DNA of 64,000 nucleotides from Enterobacteriaceae bacterium UBA7338 (GTDB lineage Bacteria > Pseudomonadota > Gammaproteobacteria > Enterobacterales > Enterobacteriaceae), in contig DKPJ01000001.1 in the NCBI GenBank assembly GCA_002480085.1, positions 62,001 through 126,000 of the forward strand. Reading direction: 5' to 3'. How positions within the stretch are numbered: position 1 is the stretch's first letter; every line of letters starts with the position of its first letter. Below are positions 50,066 to 59,278 of the stretch, piece by piece. A program made the position numbers and the translations under genes. The notes under the pieces are model-generated. The model had not been told where the DNA came from, ran no database searches, and saw only the letters and a program-made list of their open reading frames with translations.

Positions 50066-51550
50066 TTACTTGCCCTTTTTAATATGCTTGATCAAACGCT
50101 TACGCTTACGCATCTGGTTCGGGGTCAGGGTGTTGCGCTTGTTAGCGAACGGGTTATCGCCCTCTTTGAACTGGATGCGGATCGGCGTACCCATGACGTC
50201 CAGCGATTTGCGGAAGTAGTTCATCAGGTAGCGCTTGTAGGAGTCCGGCAGGTCTTTTACCTGGTTGCCGTGGATCACTACGATCGGCGGGTTGTAGCCA
50301 CCGGCGTGGGCGTATTTCAGCTTCACGCGGCGACCGCGCACCAGCGGCGGCTGGTGATCTTCCGCAGCCATGTTCATGATGCGGGTCAGCATCGCGGTGC
50401 TCTGGCGGCGGGTCGAGCTGTCATAGGCTTCACGCACGGATTCAAACAGGTTACCGACGCCGCTGCCGTGCAGGGCAGAGATAAAGTGCACGCGAGCAAA
50501 GTCGATGAAGCCCAGACGGAAGTCGAGGGTCTCTTTCACCTGCTCTCTCACCTCATTGCTCAGGCCGTCCCACTTGTTGACGACGATGACCAGCGAGCGG
50601 CCGCTGTTGAGGATAAAGCCCAGCAGGGAGAGATCCTGATCGGAGATGCCTTCCCGGGCGTCGATCACCAGCATCACCACGTTGGCGTCTTCAATCGCCT
50701 GCAGGGTTTTGATTACCGAGAACTTCTCTACGGTATCGGTGATCTTGCCGCGCTTGCGCACCCCTGCGGTATCAATCAGCACGTATTCACGCTCGTCGCG
50801 CTGCATCGGGATGTAGATGCTGTCGCGGGTGGTGCCCGGCATGTCGTACACCACCACACGATCTTCACCAAGAATACGGTTGGTCAGGGTAGATTTACCG
50901 ACGTTAGGACGACCCACGATAGCCAGCTTGATCGGCAGATCCAGCGGGTTGAAGTCATCTTCAGGCTCTTCAACTTCTTCACTGTTCTGCTCGGCTTCAA
51001 ACTGTGCCCAGTAGGCCGCGTCTTCGTCCACCTCTTCCTCTTCACGCGGATCGATTTCCTGCATCCACGGTACCAGCACGTGCTCCAGCAGGCTGGTCAC
51101 GCCGCGCCCGTGAGAGGCGGCAATCGGGTGGATCTCACCCAGACCGAGGGAGTAGAAATCAAGGACTGCCTGATCGGGATCGAGACCGTCGGTTTTGTTG
51201 GCCACCAGGAAGGTCGGTTTTTCACGCGAGCGCAGGTGCTTGGCGATGGCTTCATCGGCTGGCATCAGGCCAGCACGGGCATCCACCATAAACAGCACTA
51301 CGTCCGCCTCTTCGATCGCCAGCAGAGACTGCTCGGCCATGCGGGTTTCAACGCCGTCTTCCGTACCGTCAATACCGCCGGTATCGATACAGATAAACTC
51401 GCGACCTTCAACCTCGGCCCGACCGTACTTACGGTCGCGCGTCAGCCCCGGGAAGTCCGCTACCAGCGCATCACGAGTACGCGTTAAGCGGTTAAAAAGG
51501 GTGGATTTGCCAACGTTCGGGCGTCCGACAAGCGCGACCACAGGAATCAT
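50066..51550 (-). CDS. der: Ribosome-associated GTPase Der (EngA)
   Basis: Der is an essential GTPase with two tandem G domains that assists 50S subunit maturation. The 494 residues show G1 motifs GRPNVGKST at about residue 9 and again near 212, each followed by its own NKxD (NKTDG near 118, NKWDG near 322), and a C-terminal KH-like domain ending in a lysine-rich tail. An acidic linker (REEEEVDEDAAYW) joins the G domains. The ATG at 51550 (MIPVVALVG) fits E. coli Der; the ATG six codons upstream adds unmatched residues. Confidence 0.97.
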   Translation of the reverse strand: MIPVVALVGRPNVGKSTLFNRLTRTRDALVADFPGLTRDRKYGRAEVEGREFICIDTGGIDGTEDGVETRMAEQSLLAIEEADVVLFMVDARAGLMPADEAIAKHLRSREKPTFLVANKTDGLDPDQAVLDFYSLGLGEIHPIAASHGRGVTSLLEHVLVPWMQEIDPREEEEVDEDAAYWAQFEAEQNSEEVEEPEDDFNPLDLPIKLAIVGRPNVGKSTLTNRILGEDRVVVYDMPGTTRDSIYIPMQRDEREYVLIDTAGVRKRGKITDTVEKFSVIKTLQAIEDANVVMLVIDAREGISDQDLSLLGFILNSGRSLVIVVNKWDGLSNEVREQVKETLDFRLGFIDFARVHFISALHGSGVGNLFESVREAYDSSTRRQSTAMLTRIMNMAAEDHQPPLVRGRRVKLKYAHAGGYNPPIVVIHGNQVKDLPDSYKRYLMNYFRKSLDVMGTPIRIQFKEGDNPFANKRNTLTPNQMRKRKRLIKHIKKGK

Positions 51551-51629
51551 GTTTAAAGCCTCATTCAAAAAATCATTGTCAACGCCGCCAATTCGCGCCG
51601 CTGGTAAATCAGTAAAAATTAAAAACAGT

Positions 51630-51658
51630 AAAACGGCCCCTGAAACAGGAGCCGTTTT
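51630..51658 (-). terminator. Terminator after bamB
   Basis: AAAACGGC-CCTG / CAGG-GCCGTTTT hairpin with one mismatch and a 3-base loop. It is T-rich on both outer sides and lies 22 bp after the bamB stop. der therefore probably has its own promoter or relies on read-through. Confidence 0.85.
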
Positions 51659-51680
51659 TCAACGCCAACGACCGCCGTAA

Positions 51681-52859
51681 TTAACGCGTAATCGCGTAGA
51701 GCGTACCGTCTTTCGCCTGGATCAGCAGTTTGCCATCGGCAACAACCGGCTCGGTCAGCAGACCAGAGCTGTCAACTTTCTGCTGCGCCATGAAACGTCC
51801 GTCTTCCGGGTTGATCCAGTGCATGTAGCCTTCGCTATCCCCTACTACGATGGATCCATTATACAACGCCGGCGAGGTCAGGTTACGGTGCAGCAGATCG
51901 CTTTGTGTCCAGAGCGTGACGCCGCCGTCAGTCGTCAGGGCCAATACGCGATCGTTCTGGTCAACCAGGTAGATGCGGTTGCCATCAACGATGAAATCAT
52001 TCACCGAACCCAGCTCGCGTTTCCACATAATCTGGCCGCTGCGAAGATCCAGCGCGGTCAGGTTACCGTTGTAGGCCAGCGTATAGACCACGCCGTTCAC
52101 CACAACCGGGGTGGTATCAACATCGCTCAGACGGTCAATCTCCGTTGCGCCAGTGGCCTGGGAGATACGCTGCTGCCAGATCATCTGGCCCTCTTTCAGC
52201 ATCACCGCGCTGACGCGACCGTTATCACCGCCGACAATCGCCGCACCAAAGGCCGGAGCCGGGGCGGATTCACCGCGCAGCGACAGGGCTGGCATATCGA
52301 GGTTAACGGTCCACTTCACTGCGCCATCGCTCTCGTTCAGCGCCTGCAGCTGGCCGTTGCTGGTATGGATCAGTACCAGGCCGTCGCTCACGACCGGACG
52401 GGAGAGCACTTCCCCGGCGGCGGTGGTCTGCCAGGCCTGGGAGCCATCGTTGGTGTTCAGGGCATAGACCTGCGCCTTTTCACTGCCGACGTAGACGTGG
52501 CCGCCAGCCACCGTCAGGCCGCCGGAGAGCAGCGCTGGACGGGTGGAGAACCAGCCGCTCTTCTCGGCCAGGCTGATAGACCACACCTCTTTCCCATCGT
52601 CTGCGTTGATGGCTTTCACCATCCCATGACGATCGGCAGCGTAAACCACGCTGTCAGCAAACGCCGGGTGCAGGTTAGAGTAGAAATCGCCAATGCCGTC
52701 GCCGACAGAGGTGCTCCACGCGGTAGACGGGTCAAACTGATTTTCAACCGTCGGCAGCGGAGACATTTTGACAACGTCCTCTTCGCCATTAAACAGAGAA
52801 CAGCCACTCAGCAAGGTGACCGAAAGCAGCCCTGGCAGAAGTAATTTACGCAATTGCAT
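51681..52859 (-). CDS. bamB: Outer-membrane assembly lipoprotein BamB
   Basis: BamB is the beta-propeller lipoprotein of the BAM complex. The 392 residues start with signal sequence MQLRKLLLPGLLSVTLLSGC, so Cys20 is the lipidation site. Repeated blocks such as ALNTNDGSQAWQ, ALNESDGAVKW and ALDLRSGQIMWKRE are PQQ-type blades, eight in the family. The gene is 10 bp after yfgM and closes the hisS-yfgM-bamB unit. Together with bamC (20731) it gives two BAM lipoproteins in this window. Confidence 0.97.
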   Translation of the reverse strand: MQLRKLLLPGLLSVTLLSGCSLFNGEEDVVKMSPLPTVENQFDPSTAWSTSVGDGIGDFYSNLHPAFADSVVYAADRHGMVKAINADDGKEVWSISLAEKSGWFSTRPALLSGGLTVAGGHVYVGSEKAQVYALNTNDGSQAWQTTAAGEVLSRPVVSDGLVLIHTSNGQLQALNESDGAVKWTVNLDMPALSLRGESAPAPAFGAAIVGGDNGRVSAVMLKEGQMIWQQRISQATGATEIDRLSDVDTTPVVVNGVVYTLAYNGNLTALDLRSGQIMWKRELGSVNDFIVDGNRIYLVDQNDRVLALTTDGGVTLWTQSDLLHRNLTSPALYNGSIVVGDSEGYMHWINPEDGRFMAQQKVDSSGLLTEPVVADGKLLIQAKDGTLYAITR

Positions 52860-52869
52860 CGGGTCCCTC

Positions 52870-53490
52870 TCAGATGGACAAATTATTGATTTTCATCTGC
52901 AACATTTCACTCAGCGCTGGCGAAGCGTCGCTTTTCGCGCCCGTTTCCCAGGCGCTGCGCGCACCTTGTTTATCGCCCTTGCTGAGCAGGGCTTCGCCGC
53001 GCAGATCGGCTACGATGGCCGTCCAGCCTTCACCCTTGATCGACTCCAGGGTTTTCAGCGCCGCATCGGCCTGCTTCAGCTGTACCTGAACACGCGCCAG
53101 GCGCAGGTTGATCACCGCTTTCAGATTCTCATCGCTGGCGGCGGCCAGACCCTGCTGCAGCTGCGCTGCGGCTTTATCCAGCTGGTTGCTCTCGACAAAC
53201 TGCTGGGCCAGCTCAAGGGAGGCAAAGGCACCATAGGTATTTTTGGTATCAGCAGCAAACTTCTCTGCGGCCGCCAGCGTCTCTGGCTTATCCGCCCGCA
53301 GCGCCGAGACGGCATTTTCATAGGCATAAGAGGATTCGCGCACGGAATCATCCTGATGGCTCGCCCAGTAGCGCCAGCCAACCAGCGCGCCAACGCCTAA
53401 AATAACCCCAACGGCCAGCGCTTTGCCATTCTCGGCAAAGAAGCGTTTAATCGCATCAACCTGGTCGTGCTCGTTCTCGTAGATTTCCAC
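52870..53490 (-). CDS. yfgM: YfgM, membrane-anchored TPR ancillary SecYEG chaperone-network protein
   Basis: A 206-residue protein with a cytoplasmic start (MEIYENEHDQVDAIKRFF), one transmembrane helix (ALAVGVILGVGALVGWRYW, about residues 24-42) and a periplasmic TPR domain (repeats such as LARVQVQLKQADAALKTLE). E. coli YfgM forms a complex with PpiD at the SecYEG translocon and also influences RcsB stability. Length and position between hisS and bamB match E. coli. Confidence 0.95.
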   Translation of the reverse strand: MEIYENEHDQVDAIKRFFAENGKALAVGVILGVGALVGWRYWASHQDDSVRESSYAYENAVSALRADKPETLAAAEKFAADTKNTYGAFASLELAQQFVESNQLDKAAAQLQQGLAAASDENLKAVINLRLARVQVQLKQADAALKTLESIKGEGWTAIVADLRGEALLSKGDKQGARSAWETGAKSDASPALSEMLQMKINNLSI

Positions 53491-53526
53491 GCAGTCCTTC
53501 TCCTTAACGATAATTCCCCGGGGAGA

Positions 53527-54801
53527 TTAACCCAGTAGTGTGCGCAAATGCGCGGCAACGCTATCCTGCGCTACGGTCGTCTGCTCACCAGAGCGTAAAT
53601 CTTTCACCACCACGTTGCCGTTAGCCACTTCTGACTCACCCAGCACCAGCGCAACGCGAGCGCCCCACTTGTCGGCACGGGCAAACTGTTTCTTGAAGTT
53701 GCCGCCGCCATGGTTGGTCATCAATTTTACCTCAGGCACAGCATCGCGAACCCGCTCAGCCAGCTGCAGCGCAGCGGCCTGCGTATCCGTACCCGACGCG
53801 ACCAGGTATATATCGACAACGGGATCGGCATTAAATTCCGGATTAACTGCCTGAACTAACAAAACAAGTCGCTCGAGGCCCATCGCAAAGCCAACCGCTG
53901 GTGTTGCGCGTCCGCCGAGCTGCTCAACCAGGCCGTCGTAGCGGCCGCCTGCGCAGACCGTGCCCTGTGAGCCGAGGCTGGTGGTCACCCACTCAAAGAC
54001 GGTGCGGTTGTAGTAGTCGAGACCGCGTACCAGGCGCTGGTTAACGGTATAGGCGATGCCTGCCGCATCCAGCAGCTTGCACAGGCCAGAGAAGTGCTCA
54101 CGAGAGTCATCGTCCAGGTAGTCGCCCAGCGCCGGGGCGTCGTTCAACAGCTGCTGCACGTCCGGGTTTTTGGAGTCCAGCACGCGCAGCGGGTTGCTGT
54201 ACATGCGGCGCTTGCAGTCTTCGTCGAGCTTGTCTTTGTGCTGCTCAAGGAACGCCACCAGCGCATCGCGGTAGTTAGCACGCGCCTCCAGCGAGCCGAT
54301 AGAGTTCAGCTCCAGGCTGACGTGATCGGCGATGCCCAGCGCGCGCCACCAGCGGGCGGTGAGCAGGATCAGCTCGGCGTCAATGTCCGGGCCTTGCAGG
54401 CCAAAGACTTCACAGCCCAGCTGATGGAACTGGCGGTAGCGCCCTTTCTGCGGACGCTCGTAGCGGAACATCGGCCCGACGTACCACAGACGCTGCTCCT
54501 GATTGTACAGGAGACCATGTTCGATGCCGGCGCGTACGCAGCCCGCCGTACCTTCCGGACGCAGCGTCAGGCTATCGCCGTTGCGGTCGTCAAAGGTATA
54601 CATCTCTTTTTCAACCACGTCGGTCACTTCACCGATGGCGCGTTTGAATAACGGGGTCTGCTCTACAATCGGCAAGCGGATTTCACTGTAACCGTAGCTG
54701 CCGAGCACGTTCTTAAGTGTGCCTTCAATGCGCTGCCAGATGGCGGTGTCGCCTGGCAGGTAATCGTTCATGCCGCGAATGGCTTGAATATTCTTTGCCA
54801 C
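53527..54801 (-). CDS. hisS: Histidyl-tRNA synthetase
   Basis: HisS charges tRNA(His). The 424 residues match E. coli. Class II motif 1 lies around 35-60, motif 2 in MFRYERPQKGRYRQFHQ near 108-124, and motif 3 in VGFAMGLERLVL near 305. Histidine-binding blocks LVRGLDYYNRTVFEW near 255 and AGGRYDGL near 280 are intact. The C-terminal anticodon-binding domain starts near 325. yfgM begins 36 bp downstream. A terminator separates it from ispG upstream. Confidence 0.98.
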   Translation of the reverse strand: MAKNIQAIRGMNDYLPGDTAIWQRIEGTLKNVLGSYGYSEIRLPIVEQTPLFKRAIGEVTDVVEKEMYTFDDRNGDSLTLRPEGTAGCVRAGIEHGLLYNQEQRLWYVGPMFRYERPQKGRYRQFHQLGCEVFGLQGPDIDAELILLTARWWRALGIADHVSLELNSIGSLEARANYRDALVAFLEQHKDKLDEDCKRRMYSNPLRVLDSKNPDVQQLLNDAPALGDYLDDDSREHFSGLCKLLDAAGIAYTVNQRLVRGLDYYNRTVFEWVTTSLGSQGTVCAGGRYDGLVEQLGGRATPAVGFAMGLERLVLLVQAVNPEFNADPVVDIYLVASGTDTQAAALQLAERVRDAVPEVKLMTNHGGGNFKKQFARADKWGARVALVLGESEVANGNVVVKDLRSGEQTTVAQDSVAAHLRTLLG

Positions 54802-54829
54802 GTTTATTCTCTTTATAAATATAAAAATG

Positions 54830-54869
54830 AACCCTCAGGGCAAACCCGAACGTGCGGGCCCTGCGGGTT
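54830..54869 (-). terminator. Terminator after ispG
   Basis: Arms AACCCTCAGGGC (54830-54841) and GCCCTGCGGGTT (54858-54869) pair at 11 of 12 positions, with a smaller CCCG/CGGG stem possible in the loop. On the minus strand a CATTTTTATA tract follows. It ends the rodZ-ispG unit. Confidence 0.8.
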
Positions 54870-54906
54870 CAATCATACACGGGAAGCCAGCCGCTTCCCA
54901 GCAACG

Positions 54907-56025
54907 TTATTTTTCCAGCTGCTGAACGTCAATGCGGCGGGCTTCATCAAGCATCGAGGCTTTGGCGCGGATGCGGGCTTCCAGCTGGGCGATCATGTCG
55001 CCGTTGTCCAGCCGATCCTTACGCACGCCATCTTCGTACAGGCCGCTCTTCTTGTTGCCGCCGGTGACGCCGAGGGTGGAGACCAGCGCTTCGCCCGGGC
55101 CATTCACCACGCAGCCGATGATCGAGACGTCCATCGGGGTGATGATATCTTCCAGGCGCTGCTCAAGGGCATTTACCGTGCCGATCACGTCAAACTCCTG
55201 ACGGGAGCAGGTTGGACAGGCGATAAAGTTAATGCCACGGGAGCGGATGCGCAGGGACTTGAGGATATCGAAGCCGACTTTGATCTCTTCAACCGGATCC
55301 GCCGCCAGCGAGATACGCAGCGTGTCGCCGATCCCTTCCGAGAGCAGCAGTCCGAGGCCAATGGCTGACTTCACCGAGCCTGCACGCGCGCCACCGGCTT
55401 CGGTGATGCCGAGGTGCAGCGGCTGATCGATCTGCTTCGCCAGCAGGCGGTAGGATTCAACGGCGAGGAAGACGTCGGACGCTTTAACGCTCACCTTGAA
55501 CTGGTCGAAGTTGAGACGATCCAGATGATCCACATGGCGCATGGCGGATTCCAGCAGCGCCTGCGGCGTCGGCTCGCCATACTTCTCCTGCAGATCCTTC
55601 TCCAGCGATCCGGCGTTAACGCCGATGCGGATCGGAATATTTTTGTCACGCGCACAGTCAACAACGGTGCGAATACGCTCTTCGTTACCGATGTTGCCCG
55701 GGTTGATACGCAGGCAGTCAACGCCGTACTCCGCTACCTTCAGCGCAATACGGTAGTCAAAGTGGATATCCGCAACCAGCGGAACGCTAACCTGCTGTTT
55801 GATGAGCTTAAAGGCTTCCGCCGCGTCCATGGTGGGCACGGAGACGCGGACGATATCCGCGCCAACGCGCTCCAGGGCTTTGATCTGGTTGACCGTCGCT
55901 TCCACATCCGTGGTGCGCGTGTTGGTCATTGATTGAACGGCAATGGGGGCACCATCGCCGATCGGCACATTCCCCACGTAGATGCGTTTCGATTTTCTAC
56001 GCTGAATAGGGGCCTGGTTATGCAT
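54907..56025 (-). CDS. ispG: 4-hydroxy-3-methylbut-2-enyl diphosphate synthase IspG
   Basis: IspG converts MEcPP to HMBPP in the MEP isoprenoid pathway using a [4Fe-4S] cluster. The 372 residues match E. coli. The TIM-barrel part starts RRKSKRIYVGNVPIGDGAP. The cluster ligands lie in ACPTCSRQEFD (Cys270 and Cys273) and GCVVNGPGEA (Cys305 with Glu312). It follows rodZ by 27 bp, so the two are probably one transcript. Confidence 0.98.
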   Translation of the reverse strand: MHNQAPIQRRKSKRIYVGNVPIGDGAPIAVQSMTNTRTTDVEATVNQIKALERVGADIVRVSVPTMDAAEAFKLIKQQVSVPLVADIHFDYRIALKVAEYGVDCLRINPGNIGNEERIRTVVDCARDKNIPIRIGVNAGSLEKDLQEKYGEPTPQALLESAMRHVDHLDRLNFDQFKVSVKASDVFLAVESYRLLAKQIDQPLHLGITEAGGARAGSVKSAIGLGLLLSEGIGDTLRISLAADPVEEIKVGFDILKSLRIRSRGINFIACPTCSRQEFDVIGTVNALEQRLEDIITPMDVSIIGCVVNGPGEALVSTLGVTGGNKKSGLYEDGVRKDRLDNGDMIAQLEARIRAKASMLDEARRIDVQQLEK

Positions 56026-56052
56026 TGAAAACTCTCCCGCGTTGCCCGTCAG

Positions 56053-57090
56053 TTACTGAGCTGCTGATTGTTCGGCATTGAGGGTCAGGCGCGCAACCTG
56101 GTTCGTTCTGATAAAGCGGCTCAGATCGACGGGCTTGCCCTGGAACTGGATCTGCACGGCTGACGGTGCACCAATTTTTAACTTATAAGGGGTCTGACCG
56201 GCCAGGTTCAGGCTGGCACCGCTACGCTGGATACCGCTGAACAGCTTCTTGCCGGTGGCGTCGGTCACTTCCAGCCAGCAGTCGGCGGTAAAGGTCATCG
56301 CCAGCGCGTTGGCATCAACGGTGTTGGTCACGCCCGCCTGGTCGGTCGGCAGCGGCGCGGCGCCCGGAGCGGTATTTGCCGTTGCAGCCGCCGCTGGGGC
56401 AGCGGTTGCCGGTGCGGTCGCCGCTGGGGCGGTCGCGGCGTCAACGTTAGCCTGAGACGGAGAGACCACGGCGTTTTGCGCGTCAGCCTGTGCCGGCGCG
56501 GTGGTGGTCGCCGCTGGCGGTGTCTGGGTTGCTACGTCGGCAGGCGCGGTACCGGTGGACTGCGCCTCAGCCGGCTCGGCCGGATCGGTGTTCAGAGGGA
56601 CGCTTTGTGATTCACCGTTGCTGGCGCTCAGTTCAGCAGAGGATTGATCGGCCATGGTGCTGATCTCCTCCTGCTGGGCTTTGTGGTTCTGCCACCACCA
56701 TGCGCCGGTGAGGCCAACAACGACAAAGACAATCAGCCAGGTGATGCTCGACAGCCAGCCATCGCGCTTCTTACGGCGTTTGCCAAGGGAAAAAGAGTGC
56801 ATCGGGGCGACCTTTGCCGCTCTGACCGGGGCCTGTTTTTCCATCATTGGCAGCAGCTCTTCTTCCGGGATGTGCACGAGGCGTGCATAGGAGCGGATAT
56901 AGCCCCGCAGGAAGGTGGAAGCCAATTCGGCAGGCGCTTTGTCTTCTTCGATATCGCGAACGGTGGAAACCTTGAGGCACAGGCGTTCAGCGACCGCTTG
57001 TTGGCTTAGCCCAAGCTGCTCGCGGGCGTTGCGCAGGCGGACGCCAGTGGTTTGTGTTGCATTTAGGTCTTGAGTGGCTTCAGTATTCAT
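56053..57090 (-). CDS. rodZ: Cytoskeletal protein RodZ
   Basis: RodZ links MreB filaments to the cell-wall elongation machinery. The 345 residues (337 in E. coli) include an N-terminal Cro/CI-type helix-turn-helix domain (REQLGLSQQAVAERLCLKVS, about residues 25-44) that binds MreB rather than DNA. A basic juxtamembrane KRRKKRDGW and one transmembrane helix (ITWLIVFVVVGLTGAWWW, about 118-135) follow. Next is a long Ala/Thr/Pro-rich periplasmic linker (about 170-255) and a C-terminal DUF4115 beta domain. The linker is longer and more alanine-rich than I recall for E. coli. Confidence 0.95.
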   Translation of the reverse strand: MNTEATQDLNATQTTGVRLRNAREQLGLSQQAVAERLCLKVSTVRDIEEDKAPAELASTFLRGYIRSYARLVHIPEEELLPMMEKQAPVRAAKVAPMHSFSLGKRRKKRDGWLSSITWLIVFVVVGLTGAWWWQNHKAQQEEISTMADQSSAELSASNGESQSVPLNTDPAEPAEAQSTGTAPADVATQTPPAATTTAPAQADAQNAVVSPSQANVDAATAPAATAPATAAPAAAATANTAPGAAPLPTDQAGVTNTVDANALAMTFTADCWLEVTDATGKKLFSGIQRSGASLNLAGQTPYKLKIGAPSAVQIQFQGKPVDLSRFIRTNQVARLTLNAEQSAAQ

Positions 57091-57340
57091 TCGCTACAGC
57101 TGCTGGTACGTGAAATGTAAAATCAGGTGCCGGTAAGTCACAATGCCCACCCGCACCGCGAAACTTCTGGGTCAGTTAACCTTAGACCGACAGTATAAAG
57201 CTGTCAGGCCGGGGATAACAGAACAGCTTTTACCTTGTGGGCTAAACTGTTGTTCCATCGTTACATACTGCCTCAATCACGACGGAAACGCACCGTAATT
57301 ATTTATCGAAACTGTATATTTGAGTAAGTTACGCCACGCG

Positions 57341-57385
57341 ATTATGCTGCACGATCCCGGTTTGGGACCGTGCAGAGAGCATAAT
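57341..57385 (-). terminator. Long stem-loop immediately after rlmN
   Basis: ATTATGCT (57341-57348) pairs with AGCATAAT (57378-57385). Inside, GCACGATCCC (57349-57358) pairs with GGGACCGTGC (57364-57373) with one mismatch, around a GGTTT loop. The outer arm reaches into the stop codon. It lacks a strong T tract but is the only terminator-like structure before rodZ. Confidence 0.6.
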
Positions 57386-58551
57386 TAGACAGCCTTAACC
57401 GAAATTGGCTCGCCCTGCATACGCTTGCGCAGGGTGCGCTTGGTACGGTCGATCACCTCGCCCGCCAGCTGGCCGCAGGCAGCATCGATATCGTCACCGC
57501 GGGTTTTACGCACGATAGTGGTAAAGCCATACTCCATCAGCACCTTAGAGAAGCGATCGATACGGCTGTTTGAGCTACGGCCATACGGCGCGCCGGGGAA
57601 CGGGTTCCATGGGATCAGGTTGATCTTGCACGGGGTGTTCTTCAGCACTTCCGCCAGCTGGTGCGCATGCTCGGTGCCATCGTTGACGTGATCCAGCATA
57701 ACGTACTCGATGGTAACGCGGCCCTGGTTAGCGTTGGATTTGCTAATGTAGCGGCGAACGGCATCGAGGAAGGTTTCGATATTGTACTTTTTGTTGATCG
57801 GCACAATTTCGTCACGGATCTCGTCCGTCGGCGCATGGAGCGAAATCGCCAGCGCAACGTCGATCATATCGCCCAGCTTGTCCAGCGCAGGCACGACGCC
57901 AGAGGTGGACAGGGTCACGCGGCGCTTGGAGAGACCAAAGCCGAAATCATCCAGCATGATCTCCATCGCCGGAACGACGTTGTTCAGGTTAAGCAGCGGC
58001 TCGCCCATGCCCATCATCACCACGTTGGTGATCGGACGCGTGCCGGTGACTTTTGCCGCGCCGACGATTTTCGCCGCACGCCACACCTGGCCGATGATCT
58101 CAGAGACCCGCAGGTTACGGTTAAAGCCCTGCTGGGCGGTAGAGCAGAATTTACACTCCAGGGCGCAGCCGACCTGGGAGGAGACGCACAGCGTGGCGCG
58201 ATCCTCTTCCGGGATATAGACCGTCTCAACGCGCTGGTCGCCCACCGCGATCGCCCATTTGATGGTGCCGTCGGTAGAGCGCTGCTCTTCAACCACTTCC
58301 GGCGCGCGGATCTCCGCGACCTCTTTGAGCTTGTTACGCAGCACCTTGTTGATATCGGTCATATCATCAAAGTTATCGCTGCAGTAGTGGTACATCCACT
58401 TCATCACCTGGTCGGCACGGAACGGCTTTTCGCCCAAGTTTTTGAAAAATTCGCGCATCTGCTGACGGTTGAGATCCAGCAGGTTGATTTTTCCATTTTT
58501 ATTTGGAACCGCAGGAATGACGACTTCGGTGGTATTGACTAATTCAGACAT
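57385..58551 (-). CDS. rlmN: Dual-specificity 23S rRNA/tRNA adenine C2-methyltransferase RlmN
   Basis: RlmN is a radical-SAM enzyme that methylates A2503 of 23S rRNA and A37 of several tRNAs. The 388 residues are four longer than E. coli because of the N-terminus (MSELVNTTEVVIPAVPNKNG). The cluster motif CALECKFC supplies three cysteines (about 129, 133, 136). The methyl-carrying cysteine is near 359 in DDIDAACGQLAG, and a further cysteine is near 122 in CVSSQVG. Upstream is ndk, separated by a terminator. Confidence 0.98.
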   Translation of the reverse strand: MSELVNTTEVVIPAVPNKNGKINLLDLNRQQMREFFKNLGEKPFRADQVMKWMYHYCSDNFDDMTDINKVLRNKLKEVAEIRAPEVVEEQRSTDGTIKWAIAVGDQRVETVYIPEEDRATLCVSSQVGCALECKFCSTAQQGFNRNLRVSEIIGQVWRAAKIVGAAKVTGTRPITNVVMMGMGEPLLNLNNVVPAMEIMLDDFGFGLSKRRVTLSTSGVVPALDKLGDMIDVALAISLHAPTDEIRDEIVPINKKYNIETFLDAVRRYISKSNANQGRVTIEYVMLDHVNDGTEHAHQLAEVLKNTPCKINLIPWNPFPGAPYGRSSNSRIDRFSKVLMEYGFTTIVRKTRGDDIDAACGQLAGEVIDRTKRTLRKRMQGEPISVKAV

Positions 58552-58604
58552 AATTTTTTCCGGCCTCGTTGTTACACGTTATGGCCCCTGGAGGGTTGAA
58601 AAGA

Positions 58605-58640
58605 AACGCCCCGGAAAGCAGTTTGCTCATCCGGGGCGTT
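58605..58640 (-). terminator. Terminator after ndk
   Basis: Perfect 10-bp stem AACGCCCCGG / CCGGGGCGTT with a 16-base loop that can form a small inner stem. On the minus strand TCTTTTC follows. Confidence 0.85.
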
Positions 58641-58698
58641 GCATTGTACAAAGTCTGGCGCAGGGATGCCACGTTTGCACGCGGCATTAGCGAAATAA

Positions 58699-59130
58699 TT
58701 AACGCGTGCGCGGGCAGACTTCGTTCTCACCGAAGAAGAAGGCGATTTCACGGGTAGCAGACTCAACGGAGTCAGAGCCGTGGGTGCCGTTCTCGGTGAA
58801 GCTGTCAGCGTAGTCGGCGCGCAGGGTACCGGCCAGCGCGTTGTCCGGGTTGGTCGCACCCAGCAGATCGCGGTGACGCTGTACGGCGTTTTCGCCTTCC
58901 AGCACGGATACTACGATCGGGCCAGAGGTCATGAACTCAACCAGACCGTCAAAGAATGGGCGACCTTCGTGCTCAGCGTAGAAACCGCGAGCCTGCTCAA
59001 CGGTCAGATGCAGCATTTTGGTGCCTACGATTTTGAACCCAGCGGATTCAAAGCGTGCAAAGATGCTGCCAATAACGTTTTTTGCCACCGCGTTCGGCTT
59101 GATGATGGAAAAAGTACGTTCAATTGCCAT
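58699..59130 (-). CDS. ndk: Nucleoside diphosphate kinase
   Basis: Ndk balances nucleoside triphosphate pools by transferring phosphate from ATP through a phosphohistidine. Starting at the ATG at 59130 (MAIERTFSIIKPNAV) gives 143 residues, matching E. coli; an ATG eleven codons upstream is not conserved. The active-site histidine is His117 in ENGTHGSDSVESA. It is a single gene between terminator 58605-58640 and a 148-bp gap before pbpC, which reads towards it. Confidence 0.97.
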   Translation of the reverse strand: MAIERTFSIIKPNAVAKNVIGSIFARFESAGFKIVGTKMLHLTVEQARGFYAEHEGRPFFDGLVEFMTSGPIVVSVLEGENAVQRHRDLLGATNPDNALAGTLRADYADSFTENGTHGSDSVESATREIAFFFGENEVCPRTR

Positions 59131-59278
59131 GATAACCTCTGTTATGTATTTGTTGTCGTGCATACACCCGTATGACCTGGCGCGAATTATAGAGAGCTAC
59201 GCCACCCTTGCCTATGGATGAAGATAACATTTTTTTAAAATAAGATGAGTTTTAGCAACCTCAAGCCGCAAACTGGCG

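Noticed and set aside
50039..51487. Open frame of 482 codons opposite der
   Set aside because: Shadow frame; also runs through the der terminator hairpin.
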